This document shows, one piece after another, positions 34,201 through 45,087 of a stretch of DNA of 64,000 bases. The notes under the pieces are model-generated. The model searched no databases. It was given only the letters and a program-made list of their open reading frames with translations, and was not told the DNA's origin. The DNA is from Saccopteryx bilineata (Eukaryota > Chordata > Mammalia > Chiroptera > Emballonuridae): the NCBI RefSeq assembly GCF_036850765.1, contig NC_089490.1, positions 129,794,522-129,858,521 on the forward strand. The letters run 5' to 3'. Each line of letters starts with the position of its first letter. Position 1 is the first letter of the stretch. The position numbers and the translations under genes were made by a program.

Positions 34201-36591
34201 AGGACACGACCGCCAGGTTGCAGGAGAGCATGGCTGCACTGGAGCAGCAGAGCTTCTCCCTGGAAGTGCTGCTGCTGCAGCTGGAAGACCATAGCAAGCG
34301 GGAGCCACTGCAGATGCTGCAGGTGAGATGCATTTGCTCACCTGACTAGGTAGGATGGGCACAAGCTCTAGCCCAGGTATGGTCAACCTCCAGGGCAAAT
34401 ACAGACCAACAGGTAAGGCAGTCTCCATCAGCTCAAGCTATGTAACATAACAAGGTCTGGGGACTTAAACATTTACTTGTTTCTCCCCGTTCTGAATCCA
34501 GGTGTGGGCAGAACTGGTTCTTCTGAGGCCTCCCTCCTTGGCGTGTGGATGGCTGTCTCCTCCTCTCTGTATCCTCATATGGTTGTCCCTCTGTACATCT
34601 GTCCTGATCTCCTAAGAATACCAAGTCACATTGGATTATTGGATTAGAGCCCACCCTAGTGACCTCACTTCACCTTCATCATCTCTTAAAGGCCCATCTC
34701 CAAAGAGAGCCCCATCTGAGGTCCTGGGGACTGGGCTCCAAAATGGGGACTTGGGGTACATAATCAGCCTGACAGTCTTCAGTCCTAGACATGTGTGTTC
34801 TGCATTCTCTTTCTAGTGGGTGCAGTGGGTGGGTGGTATAGGGGCTGGCCCAGGGGCAGCTGTCATCCACATGGTGATATGAGGCAGAAACACCAGCCCG
34901 GTGCAAGTCATGTGATCCCCCCAGAGTATTTGGAATGGGGGAGAAAGTGCCCCAGGCCTGCCAGGAACTGACCTGCACACTGAGGCCTGGGAGTGGGGTT
35001 GATTATGTTGACCGACAAGTGCTTAACTGGCTCATGAACTGTGTGGAATGATGAAACCCAGAGGGGAAAAAAAAAATGTATTTTATGCTGTGAGCTATCA
35101 CACAGCATGTTTATACAACTGAAGCAGATACCTTGTACAAGGTCACCACATTTCATGCCTGTTGCCCTGGCCTCTTGGGATTTGTCCCCAGTGTGTCCTG
35201 CACTTGACTATGTACTTGCCCCAACTTTGGAGAATACTTAATCTTCCAGTAAAAGCCTGTTCACCACCCACTAAACGTTCCTGAGCAGCCCAAGGCCTGC
35301 AGTGTGGAATAGGGCTGGGTCTCTCCCAAGGGTGTTGGGTCTCCAGTGCTTTCCCAGCAGTAGAAAGCAGGACATCTTCCATGTCCTTGCTCACATGCAG
35401 GGGGACAGTAGGAGGTCTGGGTGGCCAAGAGATAGGGATCCACTCTGGAAACTGGGAAGGTCACAGGAAAGTATTACCAAGTCTCCTTATTATACAGGTC
35501 AATGTCCACACAAGGTGCTTGAGGGGTGTCCCAGATTCCTAATGAGGTATTGTGGATCTCCTCTGCTCTGTGTTTTCACAGGATATGAAGGAACCACTGG
35601 ACAGGTACGTGACCATCCAAGGTGGAGGCAGGGAGGGCTTCACATGGAGCCAGAGGCGACAGTTGTTACTGTTCCCTCTGGAGGAAGAACAGTGTGAGTG
35701 TGCAGTACCCAGAGGCCACCCCCATCGCACTGAGGACTGTCTGCAGAGTCCCAGGGCAGATAGAGGTGCTCAAGAGTTTCCACGGTAAGTGAGGCCAGTT
35801 CTTTCTGCCAGAGCCACCCAGGGGGCCTTGACATTCATGGGACATTCTACCCTCCCAGGCCATTTCCAGTAGATGCCCAAATGGCCCCCAGTTCATCTCC
35901 TTGGCACCCAATATCAACAGCTTGAGTATGGCCCATGCAGGGACCTAGGCTCACAGCTAGACTCAGCCAAGGGGAGGCCTTGTGGGGGGAGGGCGGGGCC
36001 AGGGAGAATGGGGATAATTTGGCCCTATCCCTGTTGCTGGACCTGTCTGCAGAGAATGTGCTGCCTGACCCTGCCACGGCATACCCCTACCTCCTCCTGT
36101 ATGAGAGTCGCCAGAGGCGCTACCTCAGCACCCCACCAGATGGCACACCCTGCAGCAAGGACAGGTTCCTGGCCTATCCCTGCGCGGTGGGCCACCAGAC
36201 CTTCTCCTCAGGGCGGCACTACTGGGAAGTGGGCATGAATCTCACTGGGGATGCACTGTGGGCCCTGGGTGTGTGCAGGGACAATGTGAGTAGGAAGGAT
36301 AGAGTCCCCAAGTCCCCTGAAAATGGATTCTGGGTGGTGCAGCTGTGCAAGGGAAAGAAGTATGTGCCTCCGCTGTCCCCCATCACCCTGACAGAGCCCC
36401 CCAGCCATGTGGGCATCTTCCTGGACTTTGAGGCTGGGGAGGTGTCTTTCTACAATGTGAGCGGTGGGGCCCACCTACACACTTATGCCCAGTCCGCCTT
36501 CCCAGGGCCCCTGCAGCCCTTCTTCTGCCTTGGGGCCCCTAAATCTGGCCAGATGGTCATCTCAACAGTGACACTGTGGGTAAAAGGATAG
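31206..36591 (+). CDS. TRIM17: TRIM17, RING-type E3 ubiquitin ligase (six coding exons)
   Basis: Coding exons are 31,206-31,634, 33,554-33,649, 34,092-34,322, 35,582-35,604, 35,684-35,784 and 36,053-36,591 (1,419 nt, 472 residues, stop TAG). The RING uses C16, C19, C31, H33, C36, C39, C62 and C65, with a Lys/Arg-rich insert before the last pair. B-box 2 uses C99, H102, C110, D113, C118, C121, H127 and H130. A coiled coil spans about 144-250 and PRY-SPRY about 280-472. The start MDAVELARK lies 5 nt inside an exon (acceptor ends 31,200) and matches family N-termini; an upstream in-frame ATG at 31,122 is in intron. Exon 2 ends with an apparent GC donor (CAG|GCAGGT). Family knowledge: TRIM17 is a ubiquitin ligase linked to neuronal apoptosis and MCL1 turnover. 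A possible poly-A signal ATTAAA is at 36,731. TRIM11 follows on the same strand, as in human. Confidence 0.97.
32181..32535 (-). repeat. SINE family B in TRIM17 intron 1
   Basis: Minus strand with T-rich left end and tRNA-like head at right. Flanks only loosely similar. Confidence 0.9.
32540..32845 (+). repeat. Old MaLR/MLT1-like LTR in TRIM17 intron 1
   Basis: Contains the GTTCTGGAGACTGGAAGTCC and TTAGGATTTAACATGTGAATTTTGGGAGG segments I associate with mammalian MLT1-type repeats. Diverged; ends unclear; strand label nominal. Confidence 0.6.
33053..33419 (+). repeat. SINE family A in TRIM17 intron 1
   Basis: Plus strand, ends about 130 bp before TRIM17 exon 2. Short flanks CTCTCCTG on both sides. 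Confidence 0.92.
34430..34800 (+). repeat. Old MaLR/MLT1-like LTR in TRIM17 intron 3
   Basis: Shares AGGTGTGGGCAG, CTTCTGAGGCCTC and CCCACCCTAGTGA segments in order with 42,590-42,970, consistent with one ancient dispersed family. Confidence 0.55.
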
Positions 36592-36801
36592 ATGTGTAGG
36601 CCACACTCCACTTTCCCTAGAAGGTGAAGTGGTCATGATCAGCACAGCCACCTGCCCGGCTTACCTCCAGTGGAGTAGTGGAGAGCCATGGCAACCCCAA
36701 GAGGGCTCTCAGAGCTGAAATATAAACATGATTAAAGCAGTTAAACATTGATACTGTATTCCCAGGTGCTTCATAGACGGAACCTGTACCAATCTCTAAA
36801 T

Positions 36802-37127
36802 CAGGGGTCCCCAAACTTTTTACACAGGGGGCCAGTTCACTGTCCCTCAGACCATTGGAGGGCCGGACTATAAAAAAAACTATGAACAAATCCCTATGCA
36901 CACTGCACATATCTTATTTTAAAGTAAAAAACAAACAAACAAACAAAAACCGGGAACAAATACAATATTTAAAATAAAGAACAAGTAAATTTAAATCAAC
37001 AAACTGACCAGTATTTCAATGGGAACTATGCTCCTCTCACTGACCACCAATGAAAGAGGTGCCCCTTCCGGAAGTGCAGCGGGGGCAGGATAAATGGCCT
37101 CAGGGGGCCGCAGTTTGGGGACCCCTG
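36802..37127. mobile_element. hAT MITE family H1, copy c, behind TRIM17
   Basis: Ends CAGGGGTCCCCAAAC / GTTTGGGGACCCCTG with perfect duplication CTCTAAAT at 36,794-36,801 and 37,128-37,135. It begins 66 bp after TRIM17's candidate poly-A signal. Confidence 0.95.
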
Positions 37128-37266
37128 CTCTAAATACATATCTAATAACCAGGCCAGGGTGTAGTAGTTTTCTTTAGCTATGTTCCCCTTCAGTCACCAC
37201 TCACTGGGTTCTCCTAGGTTTGGGTTATTATAGGTAAAGCTGTGGCCTGAGAGGTCCATCTTTCTT

Positions 37267-37308
37267 TAAAAAAAATTTTTTTTTTACTTTTATTAATTTT
37301 TAGAGAGG

Positions 37309-37345
<37 letters not shown>

Positions 37346-37469
37346 GGGAGGGAGGAGCAGGAAGCATCAACTTCTATATGTGCCTTGACCAGGCAAGCCC
37401 AGGGTTTTGAACCGGAGACTTCAGCATTCCAGGTCCACGCTTTATCCACTGCGCCAACACAGGTCAGGC
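37267..37469 (-). repeat. SINE family C
   Basis: Minus strand with a (GA)n tract, flanked by AGGTCCATCTTTCTT / AGGTCCACCTTTCTT. Confidence 0.93.
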
Positions 37470-37719
37470 AGGTCCACCTTTCTTGTCATCAGTAATTCCA
37501 CTTTTAGGTTCTTTGCAACGGAAACAAGAAAGTAATTCAAGCTGACCCCCTAAAGATCTGAGAGCTGCCCACCCTCATGCCTCATCCCTTAAATTGCACC
37601 TGTGGTAAAGTGGGGGTGGGGGTGAAATTCAAAGAGTAAGGATTATAGGTGTGAGAGATCCTTTCCTGTGATTTCTCCACTCCACTCCCAGTTTCAGGCA
37701 CATTAACAGCCCTGCAACA

Positions 37720-38950
37720 ATCACCAGCACCCCGGAATTCCAGTCAATGCACTCCTATTCCAACAAGACCCGAGTCTCGGCGGGCAGAGCCCCTTTCCCC
37801 CATTCATTCTGACAGTGTCCGGCCAGAGGCGCTGCCCGAAGTCGCATGGGTGGCTTGGGGCTCCCTTAGTCCTCGTGGTCGCTGCACTGGCGGGGACCTC
37901 AGTGACCGGGAGGAGTGCCCCGCCGGCCGGGGCCCTGCACCCCATTCCTCCCCAGGCCTGAGCAAGAGATCGGGCCACGCGACGCCAGATGGAGCCGGAG
38001 CCACAAGAAAATGGGTGCAAGCGGCAGAGGCGACGCAAGGTCAGTGGGCGAATAGCCTCCAATTTGGGCCCGTGGGCCACATGACCTGCCACAACCAATC
38101 CGGGGCTAAAGCAGGGTGTTCACCCACCTTCAAAAAAAATCCCAGCGCTTCCTGCTTCCGCCGCCGCTCTGCTTTCTGTCCGCGCCCGGGATCCCTAGTG
38201 CCCCGCACGCCGCATCTCGCTTCCCCCGCCCGGGCCCCCACGCTCCGCTCTCTGGAGCCCCTGATTTCTCCGAACTCCCCAAAGTCCCGGCGGCGGCAGG
38301 CCAGCGCCCGATCCGCGGAGAGCGCCGTCTTCTTCCGCTCCACTGCGCCATGGCCGCCGCGGACCTGTCCACCAACCTACAGGAGGAGGCCACCTGCGCC
38401 ATCTGCCTTGACTACTTCACGGACCCGGTGATGACCGACTGCGGCCACAACTTCTGCCGCGAGTGCATCCGGCGCTGCTGGGGCCAGCCCGAGGGCCCGT
38501 ACGCCTGTCCGGAGTGCCGCGAGTTGTCTCCGCAGCGGAACCTGCGGCCCAATCGCCCGCTGGCGAAGATGGCTGAGATGGCGCGGCGCCTGCACCCGCC
38601 GTCGCCCATCCCGCAGGGCGTGTGCGCCGCGCACCGCGAGCCGCTGGTCTCCTTCTGCGCGGACGAGCTGCGCCTACTGTGCGCGTCCTGCGAGCGCTCG
38701 GGCGAGCACTGGGCACACCGCGTTCGCCCGCTGCAGGACGCGGCCGAGGACCTCAAGGTGCGCGACGCGGGCGGGGGCGGCCCGGGCCGCTGGGCTGGGC
38801 GAACCCTGCTGAGGTCTGGGGAACGCGGTCTGACCTGGGGTGTGCGGGGCTCAGCCTGTCCCAGACCGGCACTTTCACCGGCGTGAAGCTCTGGGGGACG
38901 GGGCCGATCTCTCTGAGGCCGAGGTCCCGCTGTGCCAGTGGGAGGACCCA
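37720..38950 (+). promoter_or_regulatory. CpG-rich promoter region of TRIM11
   Basis: Dense CpG and G+C-rich sequence spans the 5' flank and first coding exon of TRIM11, unlike the surrounding AT-rich repeats. No TATA box is seen near the start, consistent with a CpG-island promoter. Confidence 0.75.
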
Positions 38951-41900
38951 CAGCACTGGGCAAACGTGACTGCACGGTTGCCGGATGGAGTCCAGTGCAG
39001 GAGAAAGTGGGAAGAGAACCTCAGAGGTGCATTTCCCTCAGGTGGGACGACTGAGGTCCGTTTATCGCTGGTGGGACAGTGGAGTGTGCCGTGGCCAAGG
39101 CCCGATGTGGGGCCTCGGTCAGTGCTAAAGTCTTGGTAAGAAGAGTTTCCGAGGGGGCAGGCAGGAACCCGTCTCGTCTCGGAGAGGAAAGATAGGGGAC
39201 AGAGCTGTTGCGCCGAGAGGCAGACGCCAAGACCTGTCAGGCTTTCTGAGTGAAGTACTTGGGGCTCATCTGTGCTTGGATCCCAGGCTGAGAAGCCTTG
39301 TTTTCCTTTTCTGGAGAGGCATTTCCTTAAAACCCAAACTCTCACTAGCACTACCTCTTCTGCTTGGGGCCTCAGGACCAACAGCTCACTTGACTCACCT
39401 GGCCTGTTACCTTTGGAGGGTTTGTTTCTGGAACCCAGGTGTGGATGCATGGGTGGTATCTTCTACTGTTTTTGACTGGTTTGCGTTTTGTTTCATGACC
39501 AGTAAATAGCCTGTCGAAGTGCACCATGAACAGCGTTTAGTAAGCATTGGGATCAGTACTTGGCCAGTTGGTCACTGTCATGGAACAAGTTCAGGGGGCA
39601 CCAGAATAAGCCTTTTCCCTGATCCACATCAGTGAGCTTGTCCTCACTTGGATACTGTGGGTTTTCCTCTTGTTTTGAGGTATTACATGCATACAGAAAA
39701 GTGTGCTGATACATGTCAGGTTTGTGCTCTTGTCACCAGACACCTCTTCAGGGTGCAGAAAGTGAACATGAGAGCAGAGAGTGACCAGCAGCTGTCTAGA
39801 GACTCCTTTTAGCTAACCTGATAAAAGTCTCAGAGGGCAGCACTTAACCCTATTATAGGAAAGGAAAAACCTTTTCCTCTTTACTGTTAGGTTCTGTGAC
39901 TGAGGCTTCCAAATTAAACTGACAATGGACAGATTAACAGATGAAAAGACATAGTTTTATTAGTCTTTAAATTTGACATTGCACAATGACTTCATAGAAA
40001 AGTGAAAAACCAAAATGAGTGGTTAGACTCAAGAGCTTACTGTCTTTCCCCATATATAAGACGCACCCCCCCCAAATTTGGGGTCTCAAACTGGGTGTGT
40101 CTTATATAGCAATTGTAAAAGTGTGGCATTTCAAATGCCAAAAATGGAACTGAGGACGAGGCAATATATAAAGACAGTGATTCATCATCAGACACAGATG
40201 AGGACAAGCTAATGGATGGGAGTTTTGACAGTGATGAGTTGTATGAATTTTATGATGAATAAAACTTGAGTTCAATAACTTTATGTAATAAAAATTTTTT
40301 TTTTCAAGTTCAGGCCCCAAAATTAAGGTGTGTCTTATACATGGGGAAAATACGATATATTTCACTTTAACAAAGGATGGTAAGTTGTAGAGAAGTGACC
40401 AAAGCAAAGGGAATTTGGGCTGCTAGTGCCAATAATGGGTGGATAAGGATCTAGGAAATCAACGGGGGAACGACTGGAACATCAGCATTATTTTAGTAAG
40501 GTCCATTTAGGCACACTCAGGGATGACACCTCATCTGTGGTGAGGAATGTGCCACCTTCCTGGTATAGAGAGGCCACCCTTCTCATGAAAAATTTATGTC
40601 CTGCCTTTAGGCAGAAAGGAGAAAGGCACAGCTTTCCCCCCATCTGCTATGTCCCCCTTGTGTTCTACTGGTGCCCACTTTGTCTTAATGCTAGGGATGC
40701 TCCAATGAACCTGTGGTCAGTAGGGTGTGCCTGGTGTCAGGCCCAAGGTAGCTGGATCCAAGTGTGAACATTCCTTGGCTCCTTTTGGTGAAGCTGAACC
40801 TTGGTAAGCCCAGGGCAGGCACAGAAATGAAAGGATTTACAGGACAGGAGGCTGCAATGTGGTGGGAAGTCAGGCTGGGAAGGGTGCCGCGACAGGAGGG
40901 AAGGCAGGAGAACGGAAAGAACGGACAAGGGGCCAGGTTGGCCGGGGTGGTGGAAGGTCCTCTCCTTGCAGATTCAGTTTGCTCAGTCCGTTGTGTACCA
41001 GGCACGGTTTCTTACGACTAGCTCCCACTGTCAAGTATAGGCTCGGCTGGGGCTGGCAGTGGGAGTGGAGACAGAGCCCGGCAGGGTCACTGGCTGGCCT
41101 TATCTCTCTGCAGGGCAAGCTGGAGAAGTCCTTGGACAACCTGCAGAAGCAAATGGAGGATGCGCTCCTGTTTCAGGCCCAGGCAGAAGAGACCTGTGCC
41201 CTGTGGCAGGCAGGTGGCTGGGCTCCGAGATCCCAAGGTGGGTGGGTGGGGGGTATGGGGGGGCTGGTGCCCACACTGCTGAATGCTGCCATTCACACTG
41301 ATGCTTCTCGTAAGACAACACTCTTACTCCAGACTCTCAACCCCCAGGGTGGGCTTAGAGGAACCCTGCTCATCACCCATCTTCTTCCCTCTTTAGAAGA
41401 TGGTGGAGAGCCAGCGGCAGAACGTGCGTGCAGAGTTTGAGCGGCTGCGCTGCCTGCTGGCAGAGGAAGAGCAACGGCTGCTGCAGAGGCTGGAAGAAGA
41501 GGAGCTGGAGGTGCTGCCCCCACTGCGGGAGAACGCGGCCCGACTTGGGCAGCAGAGCTCTCAGCTGGCTGATCTTGTCGCTGAGCTGGAGGGGCGCTGC
41601 CAGCTGCCAGCGCTGGGGCTGCTGCAGGTGAGCACACCTGGAATGGGCAACACAGGGACACAGGGCTGGAATGGATAGGGTACCAGTCAAGGGACAGGAA
41701 AGAGGAAGCCCTGGGCAGAGTAAGCTGTCTGACCTTGGTCTCTTCTGGACCTCCTGTGTCTACCTGTGAAATACTGAGGCCAGTGTCCCACTTGTGATTG
41801 TGAGTCCCTATGGACATGCCATAGACTGGGGAATGGATATGAATTCTGACTGCTGCTGAAAACTGCTGTTTTCACCTTCCCAGGGCCCCAGTTACACCAG

Positions 41901-44900
41901 AGTCTGGGGTCCTGGGTGCCCTTCCAGGCCTCTCTGCTAGCTGTCCTTGAGAACAGAGCATATTCCTAAAGGCACGTTTATCTGAATCCCTACTGCCCAG
42001 GGTTGCCAGGTGGTCTCCACAGAGGCCAACCCCCTTTCTTCAAGGCCCTGGGCCCCCACCCCACCTCTGGGCAAGGGTGGAGAGGCTTTCTCTGTTCCTC
42101 TCCTATGTGGTGAAGGTAGCCCCAGGCCTGTAATAACCAAGACCATCCCGTTTCCCAACACCCAGTGAACCAGATAAGGCTGGCTGTTTCTAACTGCTTT
42201 GTACCCAACCCAGCCCAGGCCCTTTGAACATTCCTCTCCCAGGCCTTCACTATCTCCATGTCTCCTGCTAAATCCTCCGGCTTCAGAAACCCACCAGTCT
42301 CCCTTTTCTTTTGAGGCCTAGCAGGTCCCCTGCCCTGAGGACAGAATTACCTACTGTGTGAAATTTCCCACCCCTAAAGAAATCCTTTCTAGGCACAATG
42401 TCTTAGCCCCGCATTTTAGTGTCTGGCCTAGTAACTGGTGCACAGTTCATTTAGAATGACTGCCTTTGGGTTTCATTTGATTGACAAAGTAGGCCAGGGC
42501 CCTGTCCTGTGCCAAACAGTGTTATGAAAAGACAGACAAAACTGTTTGCTGCCAGAAGCTAGAGTTCCAAATTAACAGAGTGTCTTTGTCAGCTTGGGCT
42601 CTGTAACATATGCCATAGACAGGTGGCTTAAGCAACAGACATTTATTTTTCCCAGTCCTGGAGTGTGGAATCTGAGGTCCAGGTGTGGGCAGGGCTGGTT
42701 CTCCTGAGGCCTCTCTCCTTGCTATGCAGACCACCATCTTCTCCCTGTCTCCTTATATAGTTGTGTCTCAGTGTGCATATGTGTCCTAATCTCTTCCTAT
42801 AAGGACACCAGTCATAAAGGTTAGGGGTTAGGCCCACCCTAGTGATCTCATTTTAACCTAATCCCCTCTTTTAAGAAGCCCAGTCTCCAAATACAGCCCC
42901 CTTCTGAGGTCATTCTGAGGTCCTGAGCATTAAGGCTTCAGCATGTGAATTTAGAGGCTACAATCACCCAAGACACTTGAGTAAAATGCTTTTATGTGTC
43001 ATTTGGGGGGAGGAGCATCTAGGCAGAGAGGCTCACCTGGAAGTCGGGCTCTGAGTCAGGACATGAGGGAGGGCAGTAAGTGGAGGCCAGGTGGGGTGCC
43101 TGTGGGGCAGACAGAATGGGAGCTAGTGAGGCCGTCAGGAGCTGGAGGCAGGAAACATGAAGCACTGGATAGATGGAGGCCAGGCTCCCAGCTAGGGTGG
43201 AGCTGGTCCCCATCCCCTGGACGCCTGGACCCCACCCTGCCTGTGCCTGCCACCCAAGAGCACCTCATGCTCTGGGTAGATGAGCTGGCAGGCAGCCAGA
43301 TGCCCCATGCTTTCTCTGTATGTGGAGAAAATGGGGTAGGATCTTGCAGGGCTAGCTTCCCAGTGTCCCTGTGCACGAGCATACTTGTTGCAGCCTAGGG
43401 TAAGTTTCTCACCATGTGAGGGGAGAGTGGGGGACACTGGAGCACGGAGTGGGGACAGGACCATGTGATGGGCACTGACGCCACGTCTCTCCCACAGGAC
43501 ATCATGGACACCCTACGCAGGTAGGAGCCCGACCTTTCTCTAGGGAAGGCGGTCGGGTGCGGGTGGGCTCGCCCTGGGAGTGACGCCTGGCTGCTCCTCC
43601 AGGGTCCAGGATGTGAAACTGCAGCCTCCTGAGGTGGTGCCCATGGAGATGAGGACGGTGTGCAGGGTCCCAGGGCTGGTGGAGGCCCTGCGGAGGTTCC
43701 GAGGTGGGTGCCACAGCATGTGTGTAGTGAGGGAGGGGGACCTAGCCGGCCAGTTGGCTGCTCTTGTCCAGACAAAGTACCCATCCTGGGCTCCAGGCTC
43801 ATGACTGAGAAACCAAGGGGTCAGGGCAGGCCACTGAGGGAGGGCCAGGCTGGGCGGTTCCTTACTTAGGAAAAGTAGAGGTTTGGTCCATCAGGTGCCA
43901 GGGCACCTGTGTAGGCCGCGAGCCTGAGAAGCCCAGGGTGAAAGCTAGGCTGGAACACTGGGGATTGGAAAATGGAAAGCACTCAGGTTCCTCCTGAATC
44001 ACCAGACAATGTGGGACCACTTTCCAGAACTTTCCGAGTTGTGGCTACAAGTGGTTAGATCAGGGGTAGTCAATCTTTTTATACCTACCGCCCACTTTTG
44101 TATCTCTGTTAGTAAAATTTTCTAACCGTCTACCGGTTCCACAGTAATGGTGATTTATAAAGTAGGGAAGTAACTTTATAAAATTTATAAAGCAGAGTTA
44201 CAGCAAGTTAAAGCATATAATAATAATTACTTACCAAGTACTTTATGTTGGATTTTTGCTGTTTGGCAGAATAAATCTTTATAAAAACTATAGTTAAATC
44301 TATCTTTTTATTTATACTTTGGTTGCTCCGCTACCGCCCACCATGAAAGCTGGAACACCCACTAGCGGGTGGTAGGGACCAGGTTGACTACCACTGGGTT
44401 AGATGATCTTTTTGAGGAAGACCCAGGAGAGGGGGAGCAGAGACTAGCCAGTCACTCCAGCCAGCTACAAGGATGTTTGAAGGCAGACCCCATGATAGGC
44501 CGGTGAAGGGACCCAAGGTGACCACTGCTCTGTCTGCAGGGAATGTAACACTGGATCCTGACACTGCCAATCCTGAGCTGATCTTGTCAGAGGACATGCA
44601 GAGTGTGCGGCGGGGGGACCTACGGCAGCCCCTGCCCGACAGCCCTGAGCGCTTTGATCCTGGCCCCTGCGTGCTGAGCCAGGAGCCCCTGCGCTCCGGC
44701 CGCCACTACTGGGAAGTGGAAGTGGGCGAGCGGGCGAGCTGGGCCTTGGGAGTCTGCAGGGAGAATGCCAACCGCAAAGAGAAGGGCGAGCTCTTTGCTG
44801 GCAATGGGTTCTGGATCCTGGTTTTTCTAGGGGGCTTCTACAACTCCTCTGAGCGGGCCTTTGCTCCCCTGCGAGACCCACCCAGGCGTGTGGGTGTCTT

Positions 44901-45087
44901 TCTGGACTATGAGGCTGGGCACCTGGCCTTCTACAGTGCTACTGATGGGTCTCTCCTGTATGCATTCCCTGAGACACCCTTCTCAGGGACATTGCGGGCC
45001 CTCTTCTCACCGCTATCCAGCAGCCCCACCCCCATGACCATCTGCAGACCCAAGGGTGGGACTGGGGATGGGCTGGCTCCCCAGTGA
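38350..45087 (+). CDS. TRIM11: TRIM11, RING-type E3 ubiquitin ligase (six coding exons)
   Basis: Coding exons are 38,350-38,757, 41,114-41,209, 41,397-41,627, 43,498-43,520, 43,603-43,703 and 44,540-45,087 (1,407 nt, 468 residues, stop TGA), the length I recall for human TRIM11. The RING uses C16, C19, C31, H33, C36, C39, C53 and C56. B-box 2 uses C92, H95, C103, E106, C111, C114, H120 and H123. A coiled coil spans about 137-245 and PRY-SPRY about 285-468 (starts near [18 protein letters not shown]). The ATG sits in the CpG island; the frame is open upstream to 38,116 but without family similarity. Exon 2 ends CAG|GCAGGT, an apparent GC donor as in TRIM17. Family knowledge: TRIM11 ubiquitinates PAX6 and other clients and has protein quality-control roles. 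A candidate AATAAA lies at 45,887. Confidence 0.98.
40040..40355 (+). mobile_element. pogo-like element, copy 2, in TRIM11 intron 1
   Basis: Ends CTGTCTTTCCCCATATATAAGACGC and (reversed) TCGTATTTTCCCCATGTATAAGAC, flanked by TA on both sides. Bases 40,120-40,262 encode in frame the C-terminus of a pogo/Tigger-type DDE transposase: a GISNA-like motif, then an Asp/Ser/Glu-rich tail ending DELYEFYDE and stop. The rest of the transposase is deleted. Confidence 0.8.
42590..42970 (+). repeat. Old MaLR/MLT1-like LTR in TRIM11 intron 3
   Basis: Carries the sequence blocks GGTGGCTTAAGCAACAGACATTTATTTT, CCTATAAGGACACCAGTCAT and TTCTGAGGTCCTGAGCATTAAGGCTTC in MLT1-like order. Diverged; strand nominal. 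Confidence 0.6.
44061..44396. mobile_element. hAT MITE family H2, copy c, in the last TRIM11 intron
   Basis: Ends CAGGGGTAGTCAATC / GGTTGACTACCACTG with perfect duplication GGTTAGAT at 44,053-44,060 and 44,397-44,404. It ends 143 bp before the SPRY exon. Confidence 0.95.

Noticed and set aside
38116..38349. In-frame upstream extension of TRIM11
   Set aside because: No family similarity; it is CpG-island 5' UTR sequence, and the ATG at 38,350 gives the expected N-terminus and a 468-residue protein.
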